A stretch of 64,000 bases of DNA, from the NCBI GenBank assembly GCA_041395105.1, contig JAWLBB010000001.1, forward strand, positions 744,001-808,000, in the 5' to 3' direction. The DNA is from Opitutaceae bacterium (lineage in GTDB: Bacteria > Verrucomicrobiota > Verrucomicrobiia > Opitutales > Opitutaceae). The notes beneath the pieces were generated by a model. The model saw only the letters and a list, made by a program, of their open reading frames with translations, made no database searches and had not been told where the DNA came from. Numbering within the stretch: position 1 is the first letter of the stretch; each line of letters opens with the position of its first letter. The position numbers and the translations under genes are program-made. Below, one piece after another: positions 43,420 through 52,077 of this stretch.

Positions 43420-43863
43420 ATGAAGAAGCTTCTAGCATTCAGTCTTCTGTTTTTCCTGTCCCTGGCTTCGGCGGAATCCGAGGATCCGGTGCCCGAGCTG
43501 GGCGGGACTCTGATCAAACGACCCGACGATACCTTTCTGCAGTTGCTGATGGAAGGGAACCGCATCCACATCTATTTCTTCGACAAGGAAAAAAAGCCGA
43601 TTTCCCCCGACGTCGATCGGATCACCATACGGATCCGTTCGGTTCGCGACAAGCCGCGGTTCACCGTAGCCGTTCCGTTTGAGGGGATCAATGGATTGCG
43701 CGCCCCTTTCTTCGTGAAGCCGCCGCATATCTTCATCGCCTACCTGAACCTGATGCGCGACGGCGTGGAGGAACCGATCGAGACCTACGTGGTGAATGTC
43801 GGGAATGCTACGGTAGGTCCGGATGCGGCCGGGATGCTGCCTGACGGGTCATCACAACCTTGA
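43420..43863 (+). CDS. Small exported protein of unknown function
   Basis: 147 aa from the ATG at 43420, which gives a clean signal peptide (MKKLLAFSLLFFLSLASAES). An ATG 24 nt upstream would precede it with polar residues. The mature part is a single beta-rich domain (LEGGTLI-type start PELGGTLIKRPDDTFLQLL, then RIHIYFFDKEKKPISPDVDR). I do not recognise the family. Its 3' end overlaps the end of the convergent transglutaminase gene by 56 bp. The 43184-43419 gap before it shows no other feature. Confidence 0.7.
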   Translation: MKKLLAFSLLFFLSLASAESEDPVPELGGTLIKRPDDTFLQLLMEGNRIHIYFFDKEKKPISPDVDRITIRIRSVRDKPRFTVAVPFEGINGLRAPFFVKPPHIFIAYLNLMRDGVEEPIETYVVNVGNATVGPDAAGMLPDGSSQP

Positions 43864-44710
43864 CTTCCAGCCGGTGGCTGGTGGTTCCCTTGAAGACGCC
43901 GCGGGTGGGAGAAGTGTCGAAGAAATCCCGGCCGGCGGCCACGGTGACGTGGCGTTCACCGGCCGTGCAGTTGTTCGTCGGATCGACCGGAAACCAGTAA
44001 CCCCCGGGCAGGCCGATCTCGACCCAGGCGTGGCTTTCGCTGGCCCCGCGAAGAGGCAGGTCCGGTCGCTCGGAAGCCCGTCGTTCCCGCTCGGTTTCGA
44101 TATAGCCGCAGACATAGCGGGCCGGGATTTCCGCTGATCGGAGAATGGCGATCATGACATGGGCAAAGTCCTGACAGACCCCCTCGCGATTGCGGAGGAC
44201 GTCGCCGACCTGGGTGTCGATCGAGGTGCTCCCCGCCTTGTAGGTGAAGGTCCGGTTGATCCAGTCCAGGAGCCTGACAATGGATCTGCCCAGATCGTTG
44301 GCGGGACGGAAGAAACGATTGGCCAGCCGATTCACCTGACGGTCGAGAATGATGGCCCGACTGGATCCAAGAAAATCGTAGAGTCCGATCCCCCGGCTCC
44401 GGTGAATCTGACGGGCTTCCGAGACCGAGATCGCGAGGGCTTCCGGGGCCGGCTCGGCGGCGAGGGTCTCGACCTCGCTCTCGCTGATCAGGAGGAGTGA
44501 GGCATGCCGGTGGATGACGGAAAAGTGTTCAACCGTGTTCCCGTAGAAGTCCGTGTAGTGACTGACGTTGGTCTCCGGGTCGACGGTGAGGCTGCGACGG
44601 ATGAGTCGTTGCTTGTCGTTGGTCTGTGGATGCAGGCGCAACTCCATGAACGACTCGGAGGCGGTCGGGTCGTAGGTGTAGCGGGTGGTGTGTTTGATCC
44701 TGAACCGCAT
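43808..44710 (-). CDS. Transglutaminase-like protein
   Basis: 300 aa. The N-terminal domain (RIKHTTRYTYDPTASESFME) is the conserved bacterial transglutaminase N region. The catalytic triad is visible as Cys179 (REGVCQDFAH), His227 (ESHAWVE) and Asp243 (PVDPTNN). There is no signal peptide. Such proteins lie with alpha-E and circularly permuted ATP-grasp proteins in many bacteria, and a peptide-bond-forming or peptide-cleaving role has been proposed for the set. Here it is 8 nt downstream of that very gene, forming the promoter-distal end of a five-gene minus-strand operon. The last 19 codons overlap a convergent gene. Confidence 0.9.
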   Translation of the reverse strand: MRFRIKHTTRYTYDPTASESFMELRLHPQTNDKQRLIRRSLTVDPETNVSHYTDFYGNTVEHFSVIHRHASLLLISESEVETLAAEPAPEALAISVSEARQIHRSRGIGLYDFLGSSRAIILDRQVNRLANRFFRPANDLGRSIVRLLDWINRTFTYKAGSTSIDTQVGDVLRNREGVCQDFAHVMIAILRSAEIPARYVCGYIETERERRASERPDLPLRGASESHAWVEIGLPGGYWFPVDPTNNCTAGERHVTVAAGRDFFDTSPTRGVFKGTTSHRLEVKVVMTRQAASRPHPDLP

Positions 44711-44718
44711 GTCTGTCG

Positions 44719-47217
44719 CTATTCGATGAACGGCGTCCCGTTCGAGGCGGGCTGGACGCGGGCGTGGTGGCTGAAGAAATGGTCCTGCAGGCTTTCCCCC
44801 AGTTCGTTGAGCTGGTCACGCAGGATCTCCAAGGTGGCCGAGAGGGTCGTCGACCTGGCCCTGGCTTCCAGCTTCGGGGTGATGTCTCCGGCCAGACGTG
44901 GACTGTTCGAGCGCTGTTCGAAAGTCGACTCGAGGTTGAGCTGTTCGAGGAGCCGGAGGCAGGCTGCGGCCAGATGAAAGGGCTGCTGTTCGCGGCCGGC
45001 CGGGCCAAGGGCCGCTTCGAGGCAACCTGCGATCTGGTCGACGCAGAACCGGATGCTCTTGGGTGCGGCCGGATGGGTGAGGAAGAGCTCGGCCACGAAG
45101 AGGGGTTCACTTCGCGCCTGGTAGGTCCGCCGGTAGGCGTCCTGGGAGGAGAGGATGCGCACGAGAGCGGTCAGGTCCGACTCCTCGTGGCGATTGTCGA
45201 GGGCCGCCGACTCGGCCTCACTCAGGCCGTGGCGGAGCCCGGAGCAGGTCATGATCGCCCGCTCGAGGTGGACACCGATCAGGAGGAAGTGCCAACCGGA
45301 ATCATGGAGCATGGTGCGTTCCGCCGTGCCGAAGAAGGCGGGAAAGCCCTGCAACGCCTCACCGATTGCCTCCATGGCGAGGTTTCGTCTCCGTCGCGGA
45401 TGGGATCGGGCACTTGCGGCCAGATCCTCGACCTGCTCATTCAGCCGGCTGATCACGCTCCAGGTCTCGGGGCTGAAAAAGTCGCGCATCAGGCGCATGT
45501 TTTCACGGGTCGCCCGGATGGACGATGCGAGGGAATTGGGATTGGCCGGGTCGAGAACCATGGACCAGGCCACGGGACCGGTCAGGCGCTCGATTGCGGT
45601 CGAGGCGTCGCTGTCGAGGTGGCCGGTAGCCTCGAGGATTCCCATCCAGACCGGGAACCAACGCGTGCGTTCGGTCCGGGCAAGCTCCTCGAGTCCGACG
45701 TCTTCGACGATCGAGAGCATGCGGGCGCAGGCTTCGCCGCGTTCGGCGTATCGGCCCGTCCAGTAGAGACGCTCGGCCGCGGCCGAACCAAGGACATGGG
45801 GGCGGGCCCGGATCTGACGAAGCTCCATCTGTTCCGGTCGATCCGTTTCGTACGATCGATCGACGATGACATCAACCGTCCGACCGATCTGCCAGGGAGG
45901 CGGAGCCATCGACTGGGTGATCGGGATGAGACGTCCCAGCCCGCCTGGCATGATCTCGATGCGACCATGGCGGCAAACCGCGAAGCAGCTGAGCACGGTG
46001 CCGACCTCGCCGATCCCGTATCCCCGCGGATTGGGGTGGGGGACGGGATCCAATGGGGGTCGGGCGATGAATTGATGCGGTGCTCGGAAGACTTCCTTGA
46101 GATAACGTCTGACCCGTGCGGGCGGGCTTCCCGGCTCCAGCGCTGGTGGGTCGGACGGTCCGGCATGAACAGGCGCGATCAGCAGTTCACTGGTGGAATC
46201 CACCACGTGGTCGAGATGGTCGATTTCGCCGCAGTACCAGACGGGTTCACCGGGGAGGAGGAGATTCTCGTTGAGGAAGTGCCGGCTGAGGCGTCCAAGA
46301 TAAGCGGAAAGGGCCCCGTTTTCGATGACCCCGGCGCCGACCGGATTGGCCACGGAGACAGTTCCGGCCCGCAGGCAGCCGAGCAGGCCGGGCACACCGG
46401 CCGCAAAGCGGGGCGTGTCGAAGGCGACCGGATCGATGTGGGCGTCGTTGAGGCGTCGATAGATGACATCGACCTGTTCGAGGCCGTCGATGGTCTTGAA
46501 GCAGACCTTGTTGTCGACGACGAGGAGATCGTCTCCCTGGACCAGCGGCAATCCCATCTTGCGGGCGACGAAACTGTGCTCGAAATAGGCGGGATCCTCA
46601 GGACCGGAGGTCAGGACGACGATGTGAGGCGTCTCTGTCGGTCTGGGCGAAAGGGCCTTCAGGGTCTCCAGCAATTGAATCGGGTAGTCGATGACCCGTT
46701 CGTAATCGGAGATTCCTGCGTAGAGATCGGGCGCTTCCTGGGTGAGCAGCCGTCGGTTCTGGACGGCGAAGGACATTCCGAGCGGGGTGTTGGTATAGTT
46801 GGCGAGAACGACCCAGCCCCGCGTCCGGGAGCGATAGAGATCAAAACGGAAGACAGAGATCTCACGATTGGCTGAAGCGGGCAGGTCGACGCAGGCCCGG
46901 CGAAAGAATGGATCCCGCAGAATCAGTTCCGGCGGAAGAATTCGATGGTGGAGGACTTCCCGGGGACCGTAGATATCGGCGAAGAGGGCATTGAGAAGCC
47001 TGACCCTTTGCCGGATGGCCTGGGTCAGGATCGACCATTCCCCCGCATCGAGCAGCACGGGGACCGGCTCGATGCCCCAGGAATGGATCAATTGCTGCCG
47101 CCGGGAGGCCTTGGGCGGTGCGAAGGCGAGCCCCATGTCGTCGACGGAGCGTTCCAGTCGCCGGCGGATCTCCCGCCATTGCGCGGGGGGAAGCAGTCTC
47201 AGGTACTCGTCGAGCAC
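44719..47217 (-). CDS. Circularly permuted ATP-grasp / alpha-E domain fusion protein
   Basis: 832 aa, GTG start one base before the upstream gene's stop. Residues about 1-480 are the circularly permuted ATP-grasp domain (CP_ATPgrasp, formerly DUF404/DUF407; NALFADIYGPREVLHH, LANYTNTPLGMSFAVQNR, VVLTSGPEDPAYFEHSF). Residues about 505-815 are the all-helical alpha-E domain (AERLYWTGRYAERGEACARM). In many genomes these are separate genes; here they are one polypeptide. The ATP-grasp half is predicted to ligate a carboxylate to an amine. Together with the transglutaminase it forms a set predicted by comparative genomics to make or modify a small peptide. The product is unknown. Confidence 0.9.
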   Translation of the reverse strand: MLDEYLRLLPPAQWREIRRRLERSVDDMGLAFAPPKASRRQQLIHSWGIEPVPVLLDAGEWSILTQAIRQRVRLLNALFADIYGPREVLHHRILPPELILRDPFFRRACVDLPASANREISVFRFDLYRSRTRGWVVLANYTNTPLGMSFAVQNRRLLTQEAPDLYAGISDYERVIDYPIQLLETLKALSPRPTETPHIVVLTSGPEDPAYFEHSFVARKMGLPLVQGDDLLVVDNKVCFKTIDGLEQVDVIYRRLNDAHIDPVAFDTPRFAAGVPGLLGCLRAGTVSVANPVGAGVIENGALSAYLGRLSRHFLNENLLLPGEPVWYCGEIDHLDHVVDSTSELLIAPVHAGPSDPPALEPGSPPARVRRYLKEVFRAPHQFIARPPLDPVPHPNPRGYGIGEVGTVLSCFAVCRHGRIEIMPGGLGRLIPITQSMAPPPWQIGRTVDVIVDRSYETDRPEQMELRQIRARPHVLGSAAAERLYWTGRYAERGEACARMLSIVEDVGLEELARTERTRWFPVWMGILEATGHLDSDASTAIERLTGPVAWSMVLDPANPNSLASSIRATRENMRLMRDFFSPETWSVISRLNEQVEDLAASARSHPRRRRNLAMEAIGEALQGFPAFFGTAERTMLHDSGWHFLLIGVHLERAIMTCSGLRHGLSEAESAALDNRHEESDLTALVRILSSQDAYRRTYQARSEPLFVAELFLTHPAAPKSIRFCVDQIAGCLEAALGPAGREQQPFHLAAACLRLLEQLNLESTFEQRSNSPRLAGDITPKLEARARSTTLSATLEILRDQLNELGESLQDHFFSHHARVQPASNGTPFIE

Positions 47218-47218
47218 G

Positions 47219-48427
47219 TCAGATCCTGAAAAGGATGGACTCCTTCTGGAAGAGCGCGACGACCAGTCTCAGGGCGAGTCCGGCGTAGACAAGGGAGGAA
47301 ATCGTGGCCAGGGCGATAAAGTCGGGCCGGATCATGTCGGACAGGACCTGTTTCATGACCATCGCGGTGTTGAGGATGGGAACGAGGCTGAGAAACTGGC
47401 CGCCCTCGGCGGGCAGGACGAAGGAGAGCATGGCGGGCAGGATCACCACGATCATGAAGGGGAAGATATAGGCCTGGGCCTCCTTGGGATTGCGGGCGAA
47501 GGCCGAAATGACGAGGAGCAGGGCGGAGGTGGTCAGGGTGAGAGGAATGATCGCAAGGAGCATGGCGGCAACCGAAGCGTAGGAAATGGCAATCCCGATC
47601 GGAATGAGGTCGGCTGTCAATCGGACACCAATCTCCAGCGTGGCGATGAGGCCGGCAATGGCGCAGAGACCGGCAAGAACGCTGACCACGCAGACCGTCC
47701 CGAGCTTGCCCACGATGATTTCCTTTCGCGAGGCTGGTGAGACGAGGAGCGTTTCCAGGGTTCCCTTCTCCTTCTCGCCGGCGATCAGATCGAGGGCGCT
47801 CGTCACCCCGCCCATGGACGCGGTCAGAATGACGACGTAAGGCAGGATGATGCCGAGGATGAAGCCTCCGGTCGCCTTTTCCGTGGCCAGGTTCTGATCC
47901 TCGATGCGGGTGGGCTCGAGGAAACCGGCTTTCAGGTCGTGATCGGTCAGGCGGGACGCCAGCACGCCTTTCCTGAATTGGTTGAGCGCCTGGTGGAGCC
48001 GCCCACGGGCAATGGAGGATTTTTCGTTCGACGCGTCGTAGAAGAGGTCGATCTTGACCGTCCCCTCGGATTCCAGGTTGGTTCCGGCCGAATCGGGGAT
48101 GACCAGGGCGGCGCGGATGACCCGGCTCCGGACGGCGTCCTCAACCCCGGTGTTCGGGTCGAGGTCAATTACGCGCAGGGTGGGATCGGACTCGATTTCT
48201 TCGAGCAGGGCCGGGAGCTGCAGGGACCCGATGGCGGCCACATCGAGAACCTCGGCCTGGTCGCGGGTGGTCTTCTGTCCGACAAAGAAGCCCATGACTG
48301 CAAGAAGAAGCGGTGTGATCAGGAGAGGCGAGACGATGACGGAGAGGAGGACTCGGCGATCACGAAAGGTCTCCTTCATCTCCTTGAAGAAGACGATGCG
48401 GGCACGTGAGGGATTGGGCTCTTTCAT
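47219..48427 (-). CDS. ABC transporter permease, NatB-like
   Basis: 402 aa with an N-terminal membrane anchor (residues 25-48, LLSVIVSPLLITPLLLAVMG). A large extracytoplasmic loop spans about 50-190. About six helices follow in the C-terminal half (IILPYVVILTASMGGVTSAL, AMLLAIIPLTLTTSALLLVI). The motif AGEKEKGTLETLLVSPASRK is typical of ABC-2/NatB permeases. Its ATG overlaps the stop of the ATPase gene by 4 bp, so the two are one transporter. NatAB systems export sodium, and related ones export other compounds. The position between the ATPase and the ATP-grasp gene raises the option that it exports the product of that pathway. Confidence 0.88.
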   Translation of the reverse strand: MKEPNPSRARIVFFKEMKETFRDRRVLLSVIVSPLLITPLLLAVMGFFVGQKTTRDQAEVLDVAAIGSLQLPALLEEIESDPTLRVIDLDPNTGVEDAVRSRVIRAALVIPDSAGTNLESEGTVKIDLFYDASNEKSSIARGRLHQALNQFRKGVLASRLTDHDLKAGFLEPTRIEDQNLATEKATGGFILGIILPYVVILTASMGGVTSALDLIAGEKEKGTLETLLVSPASRKEIIVGKLGTVCVVSVLAGLCAIAGLIATLEIGVRLTADLIPIGIAISYASVAAMLLAIIPLTLTTSALLLVISAFARNPKEAQAYIFPFMIVVILPAMLSFVLPAEGGQFLSLVPILNTAMVMKQVLSDMIRPDFIALATISSLVYAGLALRLVVALFQKESILFRI

Positions 48428-49197
48428 GGTTGAAGAGCCCCGGGAGCGGGTTGCCCGGAGCCCGCCTCGGCCCCGACGACGCTCAGGAATACCGCCTCAA
48501 GCGCCTGGCGCCCCGTGCGGTCCCGGAGTTCCGCGAGGGTTCCCTGCCCGGCCAGGCGTCCGTTGTGGATGATGGCGATTTCATCGCAAAGACGCTCAAC
48601 CTCGCTCATGACGTGCGTGGAGAAAAGGACGGTGCGGCCGTCGTCGCGGCAGCGTTCGATGAACTGCATGATGGTTCGGGAAGACATGATATCGAGCCCG
48701 CTGGTCGGCTCGTCGAAGATCATGACGGGCGGGGCGTGGACGATGGAGCGGGCGATGGAAACCCGCTGGCGTTGCCCGGTGGAGAGCTGATCGCAGCGTC
48801 CCTTGGCAAAGGTTTCCATCTCCAGGAGACCGATCAACTCATCGATTCGCTCCTGAAGAGCCCGGCCCGACATGCCGTTGAGTTGACCGAAGTAGGCAAG
48901 CATCTCCCGCACGGTCAGGCGGCCGTAGAGGCCGGTGGTCCCGGAAAGAAAGCCGATACGCGAACGGACCCGTTCGGGTTCCCCGATCAGATCAAAGCCG
49001 TCGACCCGTCCACCGCCCGAGGTCGGTTCAATCAGAGTCGCCAGGAGCCGAAGGGTGGTGGTCTTGCCGGCACCATTGGCGCCGAGGAGTCCGAAAATCC
49101 GGCCGGGTCGGCAGGTGAAGGATATGCCGTCGACCGCGCGGATCTCTCCCCGGCGGCGGTCGCGAAAGACCTTGGTCAGGTTGTTCAGCTCAATCAT
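48424..49197 (-). CDS. ABC transporter ATP-binding protein, NatA-like
   Basis: 257 aa. Walker A is GANGAGKT (39-46), the signature is LSTGQRQRVSIAR, Walker B is VMIFDEPTSGLD, and the H-loop is STHVMSEVERL. The 4-bp overlaps with the permease downstream and with the ABA4-like gene upstream show tight coupling. It energises the permease at 47219-48427. The substrate is unknown. Confidence 0.92.
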   Translation of the reverse strand: MIELNNLTKVFRDRRRGEIRAVDGISFTCRPGRIFGLLGANGAGKTTTLRLLATLIEPTSGGGRVDGFDLIGEPERVRSRIGFLSGTTGLYGRLTVREMLAYFGQLNGMSGRALQERIDELIGLLEMETFAKGRCDQLSTGQRQRVSIARSIVHAPPVMIFDEPTSGLDIMSSRTIMQFIERCRDDGRTVLFSTHVMSEVERLCDEIAIIHNGRLAGQGTLAELRDRTGRQALEAVFLSVVGAEAGSGQPAPGALQP

Positions 49198-49661
49198 GGG
49201 CGGTCTGTCTTCTGGACGGGCCGCCTCAACGACCGCCGGATCCCGTAAATCATCAGGGCGATCGGGGCGAGGAACCAGCAGATGAACAGTTCGGCAGGTA
49301 TGTGGAAGCCCCGCCGGCGGGCGTCTTCATAGAGGCGCATGCCGACAAAGAGGTCGGTGATCATGAGGTGGGACCAGAGCACGAGGAAGGCAATCGGATG
49401 AATGACAAAACGCCGCACCTCCCTCATGGAAGCCCGTTCGGGAGTATGAGGCAGACCGTAGGTGAAGAGAAGGTAGACGAAGTAGAGATAGACAACTCCA
49501 AGCAAGGCGGGAAGCACGAAGGGCGAGGCGAGGCGGCGGGTGATCCGGTTGTCGGGCAGGAGAATGAGCATGATCCAGACCGGGCCCGGAATCAGGCTGA
49601 TGATCCAGAACGCCTCGTTGAATTGGCGGGCGCCGAGGTTATCAAGCATCCATTGCGACAT
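49194..49661 (-). CDS. ABA4-like (DUF4281) membrane protein
   Basis: 155 aa with four membrane helices. The pattern SLIPGPVWIMLILLPDNRIT, then HPIAFLVLWSHLMITDLFVG followed by MRLYEDARRRGFHIPAEL and FLAPIALMIYGIRRSLRR, fits the DUF4281/ABA4-like family. In plants ABA4 is needed for neoxanthin synthesis. Bacterial members are uncharacterised, and some are linked to carotenoid cis-trans or epoxide chemistry. It is the first gene of the operon and overlaps the ABC ATPase by 4 bp. A functional tie to the transporter is suggested only by this coupling. Confidence 0.8.
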   Translation of the reverse strand: MSQWMLDNLGARQFNEAFWIISLIPGPVWIMLILLPDNRITRRLASPFVLPALLGVVYLYFVYLLFTYGLPHTPERASMREVRRFVIHPIAFLVLWSHLMITDLFVGMRLYEDARRRGFHIPAELFICWFLAPIALMIYGIRRSLRRPVQKTDRP

Positions 49662-49832
49662 GATTCTGGTCTTTTATCGGTTCCGACAGGGTCGAAACTG
49701 AGGCCTGGGCGTCGATGATCAAGCGCTTCCTTCAATCGGATCGATTGCGGAAGCGCAACCTTGGGGGATGATTGCCGGGGAAGCCTGCTGAATAGCGTTG
49801 TCGGCACGGAAGCGTCGCTTCATGCTTCCACC

Positions 49833-50030
49833 ATGTCATCACAGAAGCTGCCGATTCCCGTTATGGTTCTGTTTGCCTTGTTTTTCTGGCTCTCGGCCAT
49901 TGTGCTGAATGTCGTGGCAGCGAGGGTTGAGAATGGCGAGATTGTCCGGATTTTTGCCCTCGTGGATGCCGTGGCGGCGGCCGTCATCACCGTCGTGATT
50001 CTGGTTCGGACGATGAAGGGCTCGCGCTGA
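49833..50030 (+). CDS. 65-aa two-helix membrane protein
   Basis: The start at 49833 gives MSSQKLPIPVMVLFALFFWL, with a first helix at about 7-27, a short loop, and a second helix (LVDAVAAAVITVVILVRTM). I recognise no family. It is divergent from the ABA4-like gene and upstream of ribH, with a 107-nt gap. The hydrophobicity pattern and normal codon use support a real gene, but nothing indicates its role. Confidence 0.55.
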   Translation: MSSQKLPIPVMVLFALFFWLSAIVLNVVAARVENGEIVRIFALVDAVAAAVITVVILVRTMKGSR

Positions 50031-50137
50031 CCCCGGTCCGTCGACCGGGACCGGAACCGGCGGGGGGAGGAAAAGAGGTTGTCGTCCATCGGGGATTGAC
50101 ACAACGTCACTCTCCCACGTTCAAGTGGGCTCCTGGA

Positions 50138-50620
50138 ATGAGTCTGAAAACACCACCAACCTCCGTTCTTGACGGATCCGGTATCCGGGTCGCCATCGTC
50201 GCAGCGCGCTTCAATCAGGATCTGGTTGACCGGCTCCTTGAGCGTACCCTGAAAGGATTGGCTGAAGCGGGAGTCGCCGAAGAGGGGATCGAGTTGGTCC
50301 GCGTTCCGGGGTCCAACGAAGTTCCGGTCGCCGTCCAGTACCTGGCGATGAGCGACCGGTTTGATGCCTGCATCGGGCTGGGCCTGATCATCCGGGGCGA
50401 GACCCTGCACTATGAGATCATCGCCCATGGAAGCAGCCGGGCTCTTCAGGAGGTCGCCCTCAACACCGGTGTCCCGGTCATCAACGGGATCATCGTGGCC
50501 GAGAATGAGGGCCAGGCGGTCGAACGCTGCGGGGGCAAATTCGACCGCGGCCGGGAGTTTGCCATGGCTGCGGTGGAAATGGGCGCGCTCGCTAGGAAAT
50601 TCGCCGGGAATCGATCATGA
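50138..50620 (+). CDS. ribH: 6,7-dimethyl-8-ribityllumazine synthase
   Basis: 160 aa. The start at 50138 (MSLKTPPTSV) is preferred over a TTG at 50096. Family motifs are RVAIVAARFNQ, VRVPGSNEVPVAVQYLA, GLGLIIRGETLHYEII (His in HYEII is the catalytic base) and GIIVAENEGQAVER. RibH condenses 5-amino-6-ribitylaminouracil with dihydroxybutanone phosphate, the penultimate step of riboflavin synthesis, and forms icosahedral or pentameric assemblies. The stop overlaps the nusB start (ATGA, 50617-50620), the classic ribH-nusB pairing. No FMN riboswitch was recognisable upstream. A TTGACA at 50096 is a possible -35 element. Confidence 0.95.
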   Translation: MSLKTPPTSVLDGSGIRVAIVAARFNQDLVDRLLERTLKGLAEAGVAEEGIELVRVPGSNEVPVAVQYLAMSDRFDACIGLGLIIRGETLHYEIIAHGSSRALQEVALNTGVPVINGIIVAENEGQAVERCGGKFDRGREFAMAAVEMGALARKFAGNRS

Positions 50621-51060
50621 GCCAGTTCGCCCAGCGCAAGGATGGGCGCCGCGCCGCCGTCCAGTACCTCTATGCCTGGTCGATCAATTCGCCGGGAGAT
50701 CTGAACGAGGACCTGACCTATTTCTTCGAGGGACTCGGGCAGCCACGCGACCACTACGCTTTCGGAGAGGAGTTGATCCACGGTTGTATTGAACATTTGG
50801 ATACAATAGACCTTAAGATCCGCGAATTGGCCAGGAATTGGGATTTTTCCCGGATCGCCAAGATGGACCTGGCCATCCTCCGGGTGGCGATTTTTGAGAT
50901 GCTCTTCCGCAAGGATATCCCGCCGGTCGTTTCGATCAATGAGGCGATCGATCTGGGCAAGGAGTTCTCCAGCGTCGATTCGAAACGGTTCATCAACGGA
51001 CTCCTCGATCGGGTCAAGGAGCAGTTGCCCCGTCCCTCCCGCGAGGCGGTCAACGAATAG
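50617..51060 (+). CDS. nusB: Transcription antitermination protein NusB
   Basis: 147 aa. The N-terminus RRAAVQYLYAWSIN and the C-terminal LAILRVAIFEMLF and PPVVSINEAIDLGKEFSSVD followed by SKRFINGLLDRV are diagnostic for NusB. It binds boxA of rRNA leader RNA with NusE/S10 and supports antitermination of rRNA operons. It is translationally coupled to ribH (4-bp overlap). The ftsY gene follows after 31 nt. Confidence 0.96.
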   Translation: MSQFAQRKDGRRAAVQYLYAWSINSPGDLNEDLTYFFEGLGQPRDHYAFGEELIHGCIEHLDTIDLKIRELARNWDFSRIAKMDLAILRVAIFEMLFRKDIPPVVSINEAIDLGKEFSSVDSKRFINGLLDRVKEQLPRPSREAVNE

Positions 51061-51091
51061 GCGGGCTGCTCCCCGTTGCCTGTGCCCGGAC

Positions 51092-52009
51092 ATGCTTTCG
51101 CTCTTTCGGAAATTCAAGGACGGACTGGCCCGCTCGACCCGGGATCTGCTTGACAGGACGGGCGGGCTCTTCCGGCTGAAGAAGCTGGATGCCTCCTCGA
51201 TCGATACCCTCGAAGAGGCGCTCTACTCGGCCGACTTCGGAGTGGAGACGACGGACGAGATCATTGCAGAGATCCGTTCAGCCTATCGGAAGGACCGTGA
51301 TCTGCACGGTCGGGATGTGGCGGAGATCGGCGCCCGGGTTCTGACCCGGGTCCTCGAGGGTTCGGAGGGGGCCATGGTTCCCGCCGAATCGGGGCCGACG
51401 GTGGTCTGCATGGTCGGTGTCAACGGATCGGGCAAGACGACGACCGCGGCGAAGCTTGGCTACGACCTCAAGGTAGACGGACAGAGGATTCTTCTGGCGG
51501 CCTGCGATACCTTTCGGGCGGCGGCCACCGAGCAGTTGAAGAGCTGGGCGGATCGTCTGCAACTGGACATCGTGGCCGGTCAACATGGCGCAGATGCCGC
51601 CGCCGTCGCTTTTGACGCCTGGCAGGCGGCCCGGAGTCGCGGATGCGACACCCTGATCGTGGATACCGCGGGCCGGCTTCATACCAAGACGAACCTGATG
51701 GAGGAGCTGGCCAAGATCAAACGTGTCCTCCAGAAGCAGGATCCCAGGGCGCCCCATTACTCCCTTCTGGTCGTCGATGCCAACCTGGGCGGCAATTCGA
51801 TCGAGCAGGCCCGGATTTTCCACAAGAGTTTCGGACTCGATGGCCTGATCGTCACGAAACTTGACGGGACCAGCCGGGGCGGCGCACTCGTGGGAATCTA
51901 CCGGGAGCTCGGTCTGCCCATCTTCTTCACCGGTCTGGGTGAACAGCCGGAGGACCTCCAGCCCTTCTCGATCCACCATTACGTCAATGCCATCTTCGGA
52001 CTCGAGTAG
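51092..52009 (+). CDS. ftsY: Signal recognition particle receptor FtsY
   Basis: 305 aa from the ATG at 51092. The in-frame sequence upstream is the nusB region in another frame. The NG domain is complete: G1 GVNGSGKTT (109-117), G2 DTFRAAA (139-145), G3 DTAGR (191-195) and G4 TKLDG (255-259). The acidic A domain of E. coli FtsY is absent, leaving only a short amphipathic N-terminus (MLSLFRKFKDGLARSTRDLL) for membrane contact, as in many bacteria. FtsY docks SRP-ribosome complexes at the membrane. Its stop codon touches the first base of the palindrome at 52009. Confidence 0.96.
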   Translation: MLSLFRKFKDGLARSTRDLLDRTGGLFRLKKLDASSIDTLEEALYSADFGVETTDEIIAEIRSAYRKDRDLHGRDVAEIGARVLTRVLEGSEGAMVPAESGPTVVCMVGVNGSGKTTTAAKLGYDLKVDGQRILLAACDTFRAAATEQLKSWADRLQLDIVAGQHGADAAAVAFDAWQAARSRGCDTLIVDTAGRLHTKTNLMEELAKIKRVLQKQDPRAPHYSLLVVDANLGGNSIEQARIFHKSFGLDGLIVTKLDGTSRGGALVGIYRELGLPIFFTGLGEQPEDLQPFSIHHYVNAIFGLE

Positions 52010-52077
52010 AAGGGGTCAGGCCGCTTTTTATATATGATTCGCTCCGAATCATATATAAAAAGCGGCCTGACCCCTTC
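52009..52077. repeat. 69-nt perfect palindrome (REP/MITE-like), copy 1
   Basis: Two perfect 33-bp arms (52009-52041 and 52045-52077) around the 3-nt loop CTC. The arm contains GGGGTCAGGCCGCTTTT and an A/T-rich inner part. It starts at the last base of the ftsY stop. The ATG of the next open frame lies inside it. A relative with the same outer arm lies at 53263-53328. Such GGGGTCAGGC palindromes resemble repeats mobilised by REP-associated tyrosine transposases. It can also terminate ftsY transcription. Confidence 0.9.

Noticed and set aside
44764..46875. 703-codon plus-strand frame opposite the ATP-grasp/alpha-E gene
   Set aside because: There are no recognisable motifs, while the opposite strand has two well-known domains over the same span.
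50031..50137. Possible FMN riboswitch before ribH
   Set aside because: The gap is only 107 nt and I could not find the conserved FMN-element helices.
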